A stretch of DNA of 64,000 nt from positions 62,001-126,000 of the forward strand of contig NZ_RWIS01000015.1 of assembly GCF_003944705.1 (NCBI RefSeq), read 5' to 3'. The notes below the pieces were generated by a model, which saw only the letters and a program-made list of their open reading frames with translations, was not told the origin of the DNA and made no database searches. This stretch comes from Hymenobacter metallilatus (GTDB taxonomy: Bacteria; Bacteroidota; Bacteroidia; Cytophagales; Hymenobacteraceae). The stretch's first letter is position 1; each line of letters starts with the position of its first letter. This document shows, in pieces, positions 33,353 to 41,645 of this stretch. A program made the translations under genes and the position numbers.

Positions 33353-34642
33353 ATGGACTTACTTCGATTTATTACCTGCGGCAGCGTGGACGACGGCAAG
33401 AGCACCCTGATCGGGCGGCTGCTGTACGATTCGGAATCCGTGTCGCTGGATGTGCTGGCGGCGCTGGAGAAGCGGCAGGCGTCGGGCGGCGTGGTGGATT
33501 TGGCCTTGCTGACCGACGGCCTGCGGGCCGAGCGGGAACAGGGCATCACCATCGACGTGGCTTACAAGTACTTCACCACCCCGCGCCGCAAGTTCATTAT
33601 CACCGATGCGCCCGGCCACGTGCAGTACACCCGCAATATGGTGACGGGCGCCAGCAACGCCGACCTGGCCATTGTGCTGGTAGATGCGCGCCAGGGCGTG
33701 ATTGAGCAGACCCGCCGCCACACCCTCATTGCCGCGCTGCTGGGCATCCGGCACTTTGTGCTGGCCGTGAACAAGATGGATCTGGTGAACTACGACGAGG
33801 CCGTTTTCGCCCAGATTGCCACCGATTACGCCGAGCTCACCAACCACTTCCACCTACCCGCCGCCACGGCCATTCCGCTGAGCGCCTTGCAGGGCGACAA
33901 CGTGGTGAAGCCCTCCCAGCACCTGCCCTGGTACACCGGTCCCAGCCTGCTCCAGCACCTGGAAAGCGTGCCCGGCGCCCAGGAAACCGAGGCCGCGCCC
34001 CGCTTCCAGGTACAGTACGTCATCCGGCCCCAGACACCCGAGCTGCCCGACTACCGCGGCTACGCCGGCCAGATTCTGAGCGGCCAGTACCGCCGCGGCC
34101 AGCGCGTGCGGGTGCTGCCCTCGGGCCTGGAATCGGAAATTGAAGCCATTGAGGTAAACCAGCAGGAAGTGGAAACTGCCTCCGCCCCACAGGCCGTGGT
34201 AATCCGCCTGCGCGACGACGTGGACGTGAGCCGCGGCGACGCCTTGGTGCCGGCCGGCCCCGAGGAGCCCATCCTCACCCGCGAGCTGGAAGCCACCCTG
34301 TGCTGGATGAGCGAGCAGCCTTTGTGGCCCGGCCGTAAGCTGCTGGTGCAGCACCACTCGGCCCTCTCGAAAGCGGCTGTGTCGGCCATTCTCTACAAGG
34401 TGAACGTGCAGACCTTCGCCCGGGTGCACACCGAGCAGGCCCAGCTCAACGACATCGTGCGGGTGCGCCTCAAAACCGCCCTGCCCCTGGCCGTGGATAA
34501 CTACGCCGACAACCGCACCACCGGCTCCTTCATCTTGGTAGACGAGCTAACCGGCGACACCCTGGCCGCCGGCCTAGTAGAAGCCGCCAACTCCGAGTAC
34601 TTCACCCCGCCCATGCAGCCCCCCGTGGCCTTCTCGATTTAG
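33353..34642 (+). CDS. cysN: Sulfate adenylyltransferase subunit 1 (GTPase), CysN
   Basis: 429 residues from the ATG at 33353; upstream frame is repeat sequence. EF-Tu-like GTPase motifs: GSVDDGKSTLIGRLLYDSE, EREQGITIDVAYKYF, DAPGHVQYTRNM and NKMDLV. The barrel domains end at YFTPPMQPPVAFSI. No CysC (APS kinase) domain is fused, and none is seen elsewhere in the cluster. GTP hydrolysis drives the CysD reaction. Confidence 0.95.
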   Translation: MDLLRFITCGSVDDGKSTLIGRLLYDSESVSLDVLAALEKRQASGGVVDLALLTDGLRAEREQGITIDVAYKYFTTPRRKFIITDAPGHVQYTRNMVTGASNADLAIVLVDARQGVIEQTRRHTLIAALLGIRHFVLAVNKMDLVNYDEAVFAQIATDYAELTNHFHLPAATAIPLSALQGDNVVKPSQHLPWYTGPSLLQHLESVPGAQETEAAPRFQVQYVIRPQTPELPDYRGYAGQILSGQYRRGQRVRVLPSGLESEIEAIEVNQQEVETASAPQAVVIRLRDDVDVSRGDALVPAGPEEPILTRELEATLCWMSEQPLWPGRKLLVQHHSALSKAAVSAILYKVNVQTFARVHTEQAQLNDIVRVRLKTALPLAVDNYADNRTTGSFILVDELTGDTLAAGLVEAANSEYFTPPMQPPVAFSI

Positions 34643-34651
34643 GCTGATGAA

Positions 34652-34788
34652 CGTCATGCTGAGCTTGCCGAAGCATCTCTACCGCTGGCTAATTAGATGG
34701 CAGCACCGATAACCGCTCCATAGCCCAGGGTTTAAACCTGAACCGCCCAAGCAAAGCGGTAGAGATGCTTCGGCAAGCTCAGCATGAC
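34652..34788. repeat. Dispersed palindromic repeat, family B, copy 1
   Basis: The arms are GTCATGCTGAGCTTGCCGAA, continuing GCATCTCTACCGC, and the complementary right end CTTCGGCAAGCTCAGCATGA. The centre includes ATAGCCCAGGGTTTAAACC, shared with copy 2. It lies between cysN and cobA. Confidence 0.8.
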
Positions 34789-34825
34789 CGACAATTCACT
34801 CAATCACCAACTCACTCATTCACCG

Positions 34826-35593
34826 ATGCAAACGCCCCGCCTTACGGTACTGGGTGCCGGCCCCGGCGACCCGGAGCTGCTCACGCTCAAAGGGGCGCGG
34901 GTGCTGTCGGAAGCCGATGTGATTTTGTACGACGCGCTGGCTAACCGCATCCTGCTCGGGCACGCCCGCCCAGAGGCCGTGCTGGTGCCCGTGGGCAAGC
35001 GGCGCGGCATGCGCAGCCACTCGCAGGACGACATCAACGCCCTGATTGTGGACTACGCCCGCCGCTACGGCCACGTGGTGCGCCTCAAGGGTGGCGACCC
35101 GTTCGTGTTCGGGCGGGGCCGGGAGGAAATGCTTTATGCCGAAGCCCACGGCCTGCTGACGGACTATGTGCCCGGCATCAGCAGCGCGGTGGCCGCGGCC
35201 GGAGCGGCGGGTATTCCCGTTACGCACCGGGGCCTGAGCGAAGGGTTCCGGGTGATTACGGCCACCACCGCCACCGGTGAGCTGGCCGGCAGCATCCGGG
35301 AAGCCGCCCGCGACGCCCGCGGCACCACCGTCATTCTCATGGGCCTGGGTGAGCTGCCGCGCATTGTACAGGCCTTCTGCGAGCAGGGCCACGCCGACAC
35401 CCCAGCCGCCATCATCCAGAATGGCACCCTGCCCCACGCCCAGCTGGTAACCGGCCCGGTTGCCGAACTGCCCGCCCGCGCCGCCGCCGCTGAAATCGGT
35501 GCGCCGGCCATCATCATTATTGGAGAAGTAACCCGCCTGGCCACCCCAGAGAAGCTGGCGCTGCTGCCGGAACTGTACGCGGCGGTAGCCTGA
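34826..35593 (+). CDS. cobA: Uroporphyrinogen-III C-methyltransferase (SUMT)
   Basis: 255 residues from the ATG at 34826; the earlier frame start lies in the repeat. VLGAGPGDPELLTLKGARVL, DALANRILL, VRLKGGDPFVFGRGREEM, YVPGISSAVAAAGAAGIPVTHR and IIIIGEVTRL are the family signatures. It methylates uroporphyrinogen III to precorrin-2, feeding siroheme for CysI. The precorrin-2 dehydrogenase/chelatase domain is a separate gene at 43508, so the CysG functions are split here. Confidence 0.94.
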   Translation: MQTPRLTVLGAGPGDPELLTLKGARVLSEADVILYDALANRILLGHARPEAVLVPVGKRRGMRSHSQDDINALIVDYARRYGHVVRLKGGDPFVFGRGREEMLYAEAHGLLTDYVPGISSAVAAAGAAGIPVTHRGLSEGFRVITATTATGELAGSIREAARDARGTTVILMGLGELPRIVQAFCEQGHADTPAAIIQNGTLPHAQLVTGPVAELPARAAAAEIGAPAIIIIGEVTRLATPEKLALLPELYAAVA

Positions 35594-35613
35594 TCAGAAC
35601 GTCACAAGCAGCA

Positions 35614-35771
35614 CGTCATGCTGAGCGAAGCCGAAGCATTTCTACTGCTGGCTAATCAGGTAACAGCACCGATAACCGCTCCATAGCCCAGGGTTTAAAC
35701 CCTGGGCTACTGAAACGCCCAAACGAAGCGGTAGAGATGCTTCGGCAAGCGGACGCCAGATAGAGCATGAC
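35614..35771. repeat. Dispersed palindromic repeat, family B, copy 2
   Basis: The left end is CGTCATGCTGAGCGAAGCCG. The right part is GCGGTAGAGATGCTTCGGCA, then a broken end before AGCATGAC. The centre has the internal palindrome AGCCCAGGGTTTAAACCCTG. It lies between cobA and cysJ. Confidence 0.75.
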
Positions 35772-35820
35772 TTCTTCCTTCTCTGACCCGCCCAACCCAC
35801 TGCCCCAACCACCACGTCCT

Positions 35821-37674
35821 ATGTCACTTCTTTCAGCTTCCCCCACGCTTCCCATTGGCCTCGACGACCAGGCGCTGCAGCAGTTGGCGGCGGGCCTCAC
35901 CTCCCAGCAGCTGGTGTGGCTGAGCGGCTACCTCTACGGCCGCGCCGGCGCGGCGGCCCCCGTTGCGGCCGTGGCCCCGGCTCCGGCGGTGGCGGAAGCC
36001 GCCGCGGCTAGTCGGCTTACCATCCTGTTCGGCTCCCAGACCGGCAACAGCAAGAAAGCCGCCGGCCTAGTGGCCGAGGCGGCCCGCCGCCGGGGCCTGC
36101 AGCCGCAGGTGCGCGACATGAACGACTACCCCACCAAGGACCTCAAAACCGAGCAGTTGCTGCTGGTGGTGGTGAGCACCCAGGGGGAAGGCGACCCGCC
36201 CATTGCGGCCGAGGAGCTGCACCAGTTCCTGCTCAGCAACCGCGCCCCCAAGCTGCCCGACCTGCAATACGCCGTGCTGGCCCTGGGCGACAAAAGCTAC
36301 CTGCAGTTCTGCCAGACCGGTTTCGAGTTCGACCAGCGCCTGGCTGAGCTGGGTGGCCGCCGCCTGGCCGAACGGCTGGATTGCGACGTGACCTTCGAGG
36401 ACGAAACCCGCCAGTGGGCCGAACAGGTGCTTAGCCATATTGCCGAGCTGCAGCCCGCCCCGGCCCCTGTAACGGCTGGCGCAGCCGTAGCCGCGCCGGT
36501 AGTAGCGGCCGTGGGCGCGGGCTACGCGCCGGAAGTGGCTCCGCTGCCTGCCGCCGTGGAGTACAACGCCCGCAACCCCTTCGGGGCGGAGCTGCTGGAG
36601 AAGATCCAGCTCAACGGCCGGGGCTCCACCAAAGAAACCTACCACTTGGAGTTTTCCCTGGCTGACTCGGGCCTGACCTACGAGCCCGGCGACGCCCTGA
36701 TGGTGCAGCCCCGCAACCGCCCAGCGCTGGTGCAGGAGGTATTGCAGGCTGCCCGCCTGTCCGAAGCTGCCCCGGTGCGCCTCGAAGCCGAGGAGCTGGA
36801 CCTGACCACCGCCCTCACCGAGCGGCTGGAATTGTCGGTCATCACCCGCGACGTGCTGGAGCGCTACGCCGCCGTGGCCCCGCAGCACCCGCGCCTCCGC
36901 GAAATCCTGGCCGATACGGCCGGGCTGGGCACCTACCTCTACGGCCGCGACGTGGCCGACTTGCTCACCGAGTTTCCGGTGGAGCTGTCGGGGCAGCAGC
37001 TGGCGGCGGTGCTGCGGCCGTTGCCGGCCCGGGCGTATTCCATTGCATCCTCGCTGCTGGCCCACCCCGAGGAAGTGCACCTGACGGTGGGAGCCGTGCG
37101 CTACGAAACCCACGGCCGCGCCAAGCACGGGGCCTGCTCCGGCTACCAGGCCGACCACCTCCACCTCGGCGACACGGCCCGGGTGTGGGTGGACCGCAAC
37201 GAGTACTTCAAGCTGCCGCAGGATGCCGCCACCGACATTATCATGGTGGGCCCCGGCACCGGGGTAGCACCCTTCCGGGCCTTCGTGGAGGAGCGGGCCG
37301 AAACCGGCGCTACCGGCCGCAACTGGCTGCTGTTCGGCAACCCCCACTTCACCACCGACTTCCTGTACCAGACCGAGTGGCAGCAACACCTCAAGCGCGG
37401 CACCCTCGACCGCCTCGACGTGGCCTTCTCCCGCGACCAAACCCAGAAGCTCTACGTGCAGCACCGCCTGCTGGAACAAAGCCGCCGCCTCTACGACCAG
37501 CTCGAAAACGGCGCCTACTTCTACGTGTGCGGCGACAAATCCCGCATGGCCCACGACGTGCAGCAGGCCCTGCGTCAGATCATCCAGCAGGAAAGTGGCC
37601 ACGACGCCGACTACGCCGCCGAGTACCTGCGCCAGCTCAAGAAGTCGCGCCGGTTCTTGGAGGATGTGTACTAA
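35821..37674 (+). CDS. cysJ: Sulfite reductase flavoprotein subunit, CysJ
   Basis: 617 residues from the ATG at 35821. A flavodoxin (FMN) domain covers about 60-210 with LFGSQTGNSKKAAGLVAEAA and STQGEGDPP. An Ala/Pro-rich linker follows. The FAD domain has RAYSIASS and HGACSGY, and the NADPH domain has IMVGPGTGVAPFRAFVEERA, FFGNP-like LLFGNPH and FYVCGDKSRMAHDV. It passes electrons from NADPH via FAD and FMN to the CysI hemoprotein at 41646. Two genes for outer-membrane-type proteins separate them, which is unusual. Confidence 0.92.
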   Translation: MSLLSASPTLPIGLDDQALQQLAAGLTSQQLVWLSGYLYGRAGAAAPVAAVAPAPAVAEAAAASRLTILFGSQTGNSKKAAGLVAEAARRRGLQPQVRDMNDYPTKDLKTEQLLLVVVSTQGEGDPPIAAEELHQFLLSNRAPKLPDLQYAVLALGDKSYLQFCQTGFEFDQRLAELGGRRLAERLDCDVTFEDETRQWAEQVLSHIAELQPAPAPVTAGAAVAAPVVAAVGAGYAPEVAPLPAAVEYNARNPFGAELLEKIQLNGRGSTKETYHLEFSLADSGLTYEPGDALMVQPRNRPALVQEVLQAARLSEAAPVRLEAEELDLTTALTERLELSVITRDVLERYAAVAPQHPRLREILADTAGLGTYLYGRDVADLLTEFPVELSGQQLAAVLRPLPARAYSIASSLLAHPEEVHLTVGAVRYETHGRAKHGACSGYQADHLHLGDTARVWVDRNEYFKLPQDAATDIIMVGPGTGVAPFRAFVEERAETGATGRNWLLFGNPHFTTDFLYQTEWQQHLKRGTLDRLDVAFSRDQTQKLYVQHRLLEQSRRLYDQLENGAYFYVCGDKSRMAHDVQQALRQIIQQESGHDADYAAEYLRQLKKSRRFLEDVY

Positions 37675-37691
37675 AAACTAGAGCTAGAAAA

Positions 37692-37817
37692 CTAGCTCCC
37701 CTCCTTGGAAAGGAGGGGTTGGGGGTGGTTGATCCTCGTCAGGACGATATCTACTTCTAGTTCTTAACTCTAAAACTCAACCACCCCCAACCCCTCCTTT
37801 CCAAGGAGGGGATCTAG
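37692..37817. repeat. Long inverted repeat (CCCCTCCTT family)
   Basis: The left arm at 37692..37732 holds CTCCCCTCCTTGGAAAGGAG and GGGTTGGGGGTGG. The right arm at 37775..37817 is its complement, with a 42-base centre. It is a hairpin-forming element unrelated in sequence to families A and B, between cysJ and the TonB-dependent receptor. Confidence 0.8.
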
Positions 37818-37963
37818 CCCTAAAACCCTTCTTCCGTTCCATGCCTGCTGTTTTTCCAAGACGATGTTGTAGCCGGTAACGGCCGTTGCGCCCCGGGCGC
37901 GGGGGCTGCGCCGGCCTGCCGTCTGCCCCGTCCCGGGTCCTTTCTCCCCTTGTAAAAACATTG

Positions 37964-40867
37964 ATGAAACATCTTCTTTCCTCTTCCTTCCTAGTACCGG
38001 CGCTGGTTGCAGCCAGCGCCACCGGCCTGCACGCCCAGGAGGCCCTGATTTCGGTGAGCGGCACCGTGCGCGAAAAAACTACCAGCGAGCCGCTGCCGGG
38101 CGTGAGCGTTATTGTGAAGGGCGGCACCACCGGCACGCTCAGCGACGGTAACGGCCAGTTTGCCCTGAAAGCCAAGCTGCGGTTTCCGTTCACGCTGGTG
38201 TTCAACACGCTGGGCTACGAGTCGCGGGAGCTGGAAATTGCCAGCGGCAGCCAGCCCATCAGCGTGCAGTTGGAGTCGAAGGCCGTGTCGATGAACGAGG
38301 TGGTGGTGTCGGCGTCGCGGGTGGAGGAAAGCCGGCTGACCTCGCCGGTGGCCATTGAGAAGCTCGACATCCGGGCCATCAAGGAAACCCCGGCCCCCAG
38401 CTTTTACGACGCGCTGGAAAACGTGAAGGGCGTGCAGATGACCACCAGTTCGCTCACGTTCAAAGTACCCAATACCCGCGGCTTCAACATCCCCAACAAC
38501 TTCCGCTTTATGCAGCTGGTGGACGGGGTGGACATGCAGGCGGCCACCCTGGGCGTGCCGCTGGGCAACGCCATCGGGCCCACCGAGCTGGATGTGGCTT
38601 CGGTGGAAATTACGCCCGGCGCGGCCTCGGCCCTCTACGGCATGAACGCCATCAACGGCATGGCCAACCTCACCACCAAAAGCCCCTTCAACTACCAGGG
38701 CCTGAGCGTGTACCAGAAGGTGGGCGTAAACCACGTGGACGGCAAAGACCGGGACCCGAGCGTGCTGACGGAAACGGCCGTGCGCTGGGCCCAGAGCCTG
38801 GGCGCTTCGGGCCGCTGGGCCTATAAGGTGAACGGCAGCTTCCTGCGCGGCACCGACTGGCTCGCCAACACCCAGAACGACCAGAACCCGCAGAACCTAG
38901 CGTCGGCTAACCCGCGCTTCCCGGAGCTGAGCGGGGCCAACAACCCCGCCGCCGACCTCTGGAACCGCTACGGCGACGACAACGCCGGCAACGTGAGCAT
39001 CACCATTCCTTACCAGGGCCGCAACGAAACCTTCAACGTGCGCCGCACGGGCTACTACGAGCGGGACCTCACCAACCCTATCGTGCGCAACATCAAGGCC
39101 GACGCCAGCCTGCACTACAAGCTCACCGATAAGCTGGAGCTGAGCTACGGCTACCGGTTCGGGCTGATGGACGGCGTGTTCCAGCGCGGCAACAAGATTC
39201 AGCTGGATGGCGTGACGGTGCAGAACCACAAGGTGGAGCTGAAGGGCGAGAACTTCACGGCCCGCGCCTACATGCTGGTCGAAAACACTGGCAACTCCTA
39301 CAACCTCAACCCGCTGGCCCTGAACCTGGACCTGCAGAACGGCTCCAACGCCGCCTGGGGCACGAAGTTCCGGACGGAGCTGCAAAGCCAGCTGAGTGGC
39401 GGAGCCACGTTGGCCCAGGCCATGCAGCAGGCCCGCACCGTGGCCGACGCCGGCCGCGCCGTGCCCGGTACGCCTGCCTTCGACGCGCTGAAAGCCCAGA
39501 TTGTGAAAACCAACAACTGGGACAGCGGCGTGAACGTGCCCGGCGCGCCCATCCCGGGTGGGGCCGCCCTCACCCAGCGCAGCCGCACTTACCACACCGA
39601 CGCCATCTGGAACCTGGGCCCGCAGGTGAAGTTTGCCGATGTGCTGCTGGGGGCCGATGCCCGCCTCTACGAGGTAATTCCGGACGGCAACAACTTCGTG
39701 GATTTCAGTCGCCCGCTCACCGAGCGCACCCAGCCCGGCGGCCAGAACCAGTACTACAAGAAAATCGGGGGCTTCGGGCAGGCCACCAAGCGCCTGCTGC
39801 AGGACCGCCTGAAGCTCACCGCCTCGCTGCGCCTCGACTACAACCCGGAGTTCAACCCCAAGCTGAACCCGCGGGTGGCAGCGGTGTACACGGCCGGCGG
39901 CCTGCACAACTTCCGGGCCTCGTACCAGAACGGCTGGCGCTTCCCGTCACTTTTTGAGGCGCTGTCGTTTGTGAACAACGGCAACGTGCGCCGGGTAGGC
40001 GGTTTGGCCCGCGTGAACGAGGGGCTGAACTACCTCGACAACTCCTACACGCTGGCTTCTATTTCGCAGTTCAACGCCGCCGTGAATGCCTACGTGGCCG
40101 CCAACGCCGGCACCACCGCCAGCCAAGCCGCCCTGCGTCCCGAAATCCGGGGCGTGCTGCAGGTGGGCAACCTGCCCACCGAGCAGCCCGAGCAGATTAA
40201 CGCCTACGAGGTGGGCTACCGCAGCGTGCTGCTGGATAACCGACTCTCCATCGACGCCGACGCCTACGTGAACATCTACTCCGGCTTTCTGGGCCAAGTG
40301 GAAGTAAGCGTGCCCAAAAACGCCGCCGGCCAGCAGGTGCCGGTAGGCTCCGATGATGCCGTGCTGGCGGCTCTCAACAGCAACCGCGCCGCCCGCCAGG
40401 ACCGGTACCGGGTGTACACCAACGCCCGCAACAACTACCGCAGCTACGGCTCCACGCTGGGGGTCACCTACAACTTCTACCAGAAGTACACCTTGGGCGG
40501 TAACGTGAACTACAACGCCCTGTCGGCCAACAACGCCCCCGACATCTTCGTGACGGGCTTCAACACCCCGCACTGGGTCACCAACGTGAGCTTCGGCAAC
40601 CGCGAAATTGTGCGCAACGTGGGCTTCAACCTGGTGTGGCGTCACCAGAGCACCTTCTACTGGGAAAGCCCCCTGGCCAACGGCCGCGTGCCCGCCTACC
40701 AAACCGTGGATGCCCAGGTGAACGTGCGCGTGCCTGCCCTCAAAACCACCATCAAAGCCGGCGGCGCCAACCTCTTCAACAACCGCTACTACCAGTACGC
40801 CGCCGGCCCCACCATCGGGGGCCTGTACTACGTGGCTTTGACGTTTGATAATACCGTGTTGCGGTAA
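37964..40867 (+). CDS. TonB-dependent receptor in the sulfur cluster
   Basis: 967 residues from the ATG at 37964. The signal peptide ends near GLHAQ. A carboxypeptidase-regulatory-like domain follows (VSGTVREKTTSEPLPGVSV, about 25-110), then a plug (VVVSASRVEESRLTSPVAIE, TRGFNIPNNFRFMQLVDGVD and SVEITPGAASALYGMNAING) and a beta-barrel ending in a C-terminal aromatic strand (YYVALTFDNTVLR). It imports a ligand across the outer membrane using TonB energy. No SusD partner is present. Its place between cysJ and cysI suggests a sulfur compound or a cofactor of sulfite reductase (iron or a tetrapyrrole). That link is inference. It runs with 5 bases spacing into the DUF2490 gene. Confidence 0.9.
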   Translation: MKHLLSSSFLVPALVAASATGLHAQEALISVSGTVREKTTSEPLPGVSVIVKGGTTGTLSDGNGQFALKAKLRFPFTLVFNTLGYESRELEIASGSQPISVQLESKAVSMNEVVVSASRVEESRLTSPVAIEKLDIRAIKETPAPSFYDALENVKGVQMTTSSLTFKVPNTRGFNIPNNFRFMQLVDGVDMQAATLGVPLGNAIGPTELDVASVEITPGAASALYGMNAINGMANLTTKSPFNYQGLSVYQKVGVNHVDGKDRDPSVLTETAVRWAQSLGASGRWAYKVNGSFLRGTDWLANTQNDQNPQNLASANPRFPELSGANNPAADLWNRYGDDNAGNVSITIPYQGRNETFNVRRTGYYERDLTNPIVRNIKADASLHYKLTDKLELSYGYRFGLMDGVFQRGNKIQLDGVTVQNHKVELKGENFTARAYMLVENTGNSYNLNPLALNLDLQNGSNAAWGTKFRTELQSQLSGGATLAQAMQQARTVADAGRAVPGTPAFDALKAQIVKTNNWDSGVNVPGAPIPGGAALTQRSRTYHTDAIWNLGPQVKFADVLLGADARLYEVIPDGNNFVDFSRPLTERTQPGGQNQYYKKIGGFGQATKRLLQDRLKLTASLRLDYNPEFNPKLNPRVAAVYTAGGLHNFRASYQNGWRFPSLFEALSFVNNGNVRRVGGLARVNEGLNYLDNSYTLASISQFNAAVNAYVAANAGTTASQAALRPEIRGVLQVGNLPTEQPEQINAYEVGYRSVLLDNRLSIDADAYVNIYSGFLGQVEVSVPKNAAGQQVPVGSDDAVLAALNSNRAARQDRYRVYTNARNNYRSYGSTLGVTYNFYQKYTLGGNVNYNALSANNAPDIFVTGFNTPHWVTNVSFGNREIVRNVGFNLVWRHQSTFYWESPLANGRVPAYQTVDAQVNVRVPALKTTIKAGGANLFNNRYYQYAAGPTIGGLYYVALTFDNTVLR

Positions 40868-40872
40868 GTGTG

Positions 40873-41640
40873 ATGAAACGACTCCTTCTCTTTTGTGGCT
40901 TGCTGCTTCTGACCCGGCCTTTGCTGGCGCAGAAGCAATATGTGCGCGAGCAGCAGACGTGGCTGGGCGTGTTCAACCAAACCCGGTTTTCGCAACGCTG
41001 GGGCAGCTGGACCGACCTGCACCTGCGCCTGCACGACCATTTCGTGCAGGCCAAATTCCAGACGGTAACCCGCGTGGGCCTGACGTACTACCTCACCGAT
41101 GACGTGCGCCTGACCGGGGGCTATGCCTACATACACCACTACCCCGACGGAGCCCGTACCGTGGGCCAGCCGGAGCACCGCCCCTGGCAGCAGGTGCAGT
41201 GGTTCAGCAAGTTTCCGAAGGCCCGCCTGATGCAGTGGGTACGGCTGGAAGAACGATTCCGGCGCACCATCCGGCAGAATGAGCGCACCGATGACTTCGA
41301 TTTCAACTACCGCACCCGCTACAACGCGGCGCTGTTTCTGCCGCTTACCAAGCGGGGTTTTGAGCCCGGCGGCTGGCAGTTTCTGCTCAACAACGAAGTG
41401 ATGATGAATTTCGGCAAGGAAATTCGGCTGAATTACTTCGACCAGAATCGGCTGTTTGCCGGCGTGGTGTACCCCTTCAGCAAACATGCCCAGTTGCAGG
41501 CCGGCTACATGCACCTGTTTCAGCAGCTGCCGGCCGGTAGCACCTACCGCAACCAGCACACCATCCGGGTTTTCTACTTCCACAACTTCGATTTACGCCC
41601 TGCGGCTCCGGCTGCTCCGGCATCCTCCCCAGCTCCCTGA
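40873..41640 (+). CDS. DUF2490 outer-membrane-type protein
   Basis: 255 residues with a signal peptide (MKRLLLFCGLLLLTRPLLAQ). The mature part alternates aromatic strands, with WLGVFNQTRFSQRWGSWTDL, YLTDDVRLTGGYAYIHHY, RLEERFRRTI and LQAGYMHLF, as expected of DUF2490, predicted to be a small beta-barrel. A Pro/Ala tail ends the protein. It follows the TonB receptor by 5 bases and precedes cysI by 5 bases, so these three are translated from one message. Function unknown. Confidence 0.82.
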   Translation: MKRLLLFCGLLLLTRPLLAQKQYVREQQTWLGVFNQTRFSQRWGSWTDLHLRLHDHFVQAKFQTVTRVGLTYYLTDDVRLTGGYAYIHHYPDGARTVGQPEHRPWQQVQWFSKFPKARLMQWVRLEERFRRTIRQNERTDDFDFNYRTRYNAALFLPLTKRGFEPGGWQFLLNNEVMMNFGKEIRLNYFDQNRLFAGVVYPFSKHAQLQAGYMHLFQQLPAGSTYRNQHTIRVFYFHNFDLRPAAPAAPASSPAP

Positions 41641-41645
41641 TTCTC

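Noticed and set aside
36067-37602. A 511-residue open frame antisense to cysJ
   Set aside because: Cys, Trp and catalytic motifs are absent, the composition is Gly/Val/His/Gln-rich as expected of a GC-rich antisense frame, and it lies wholly over a certain gene.
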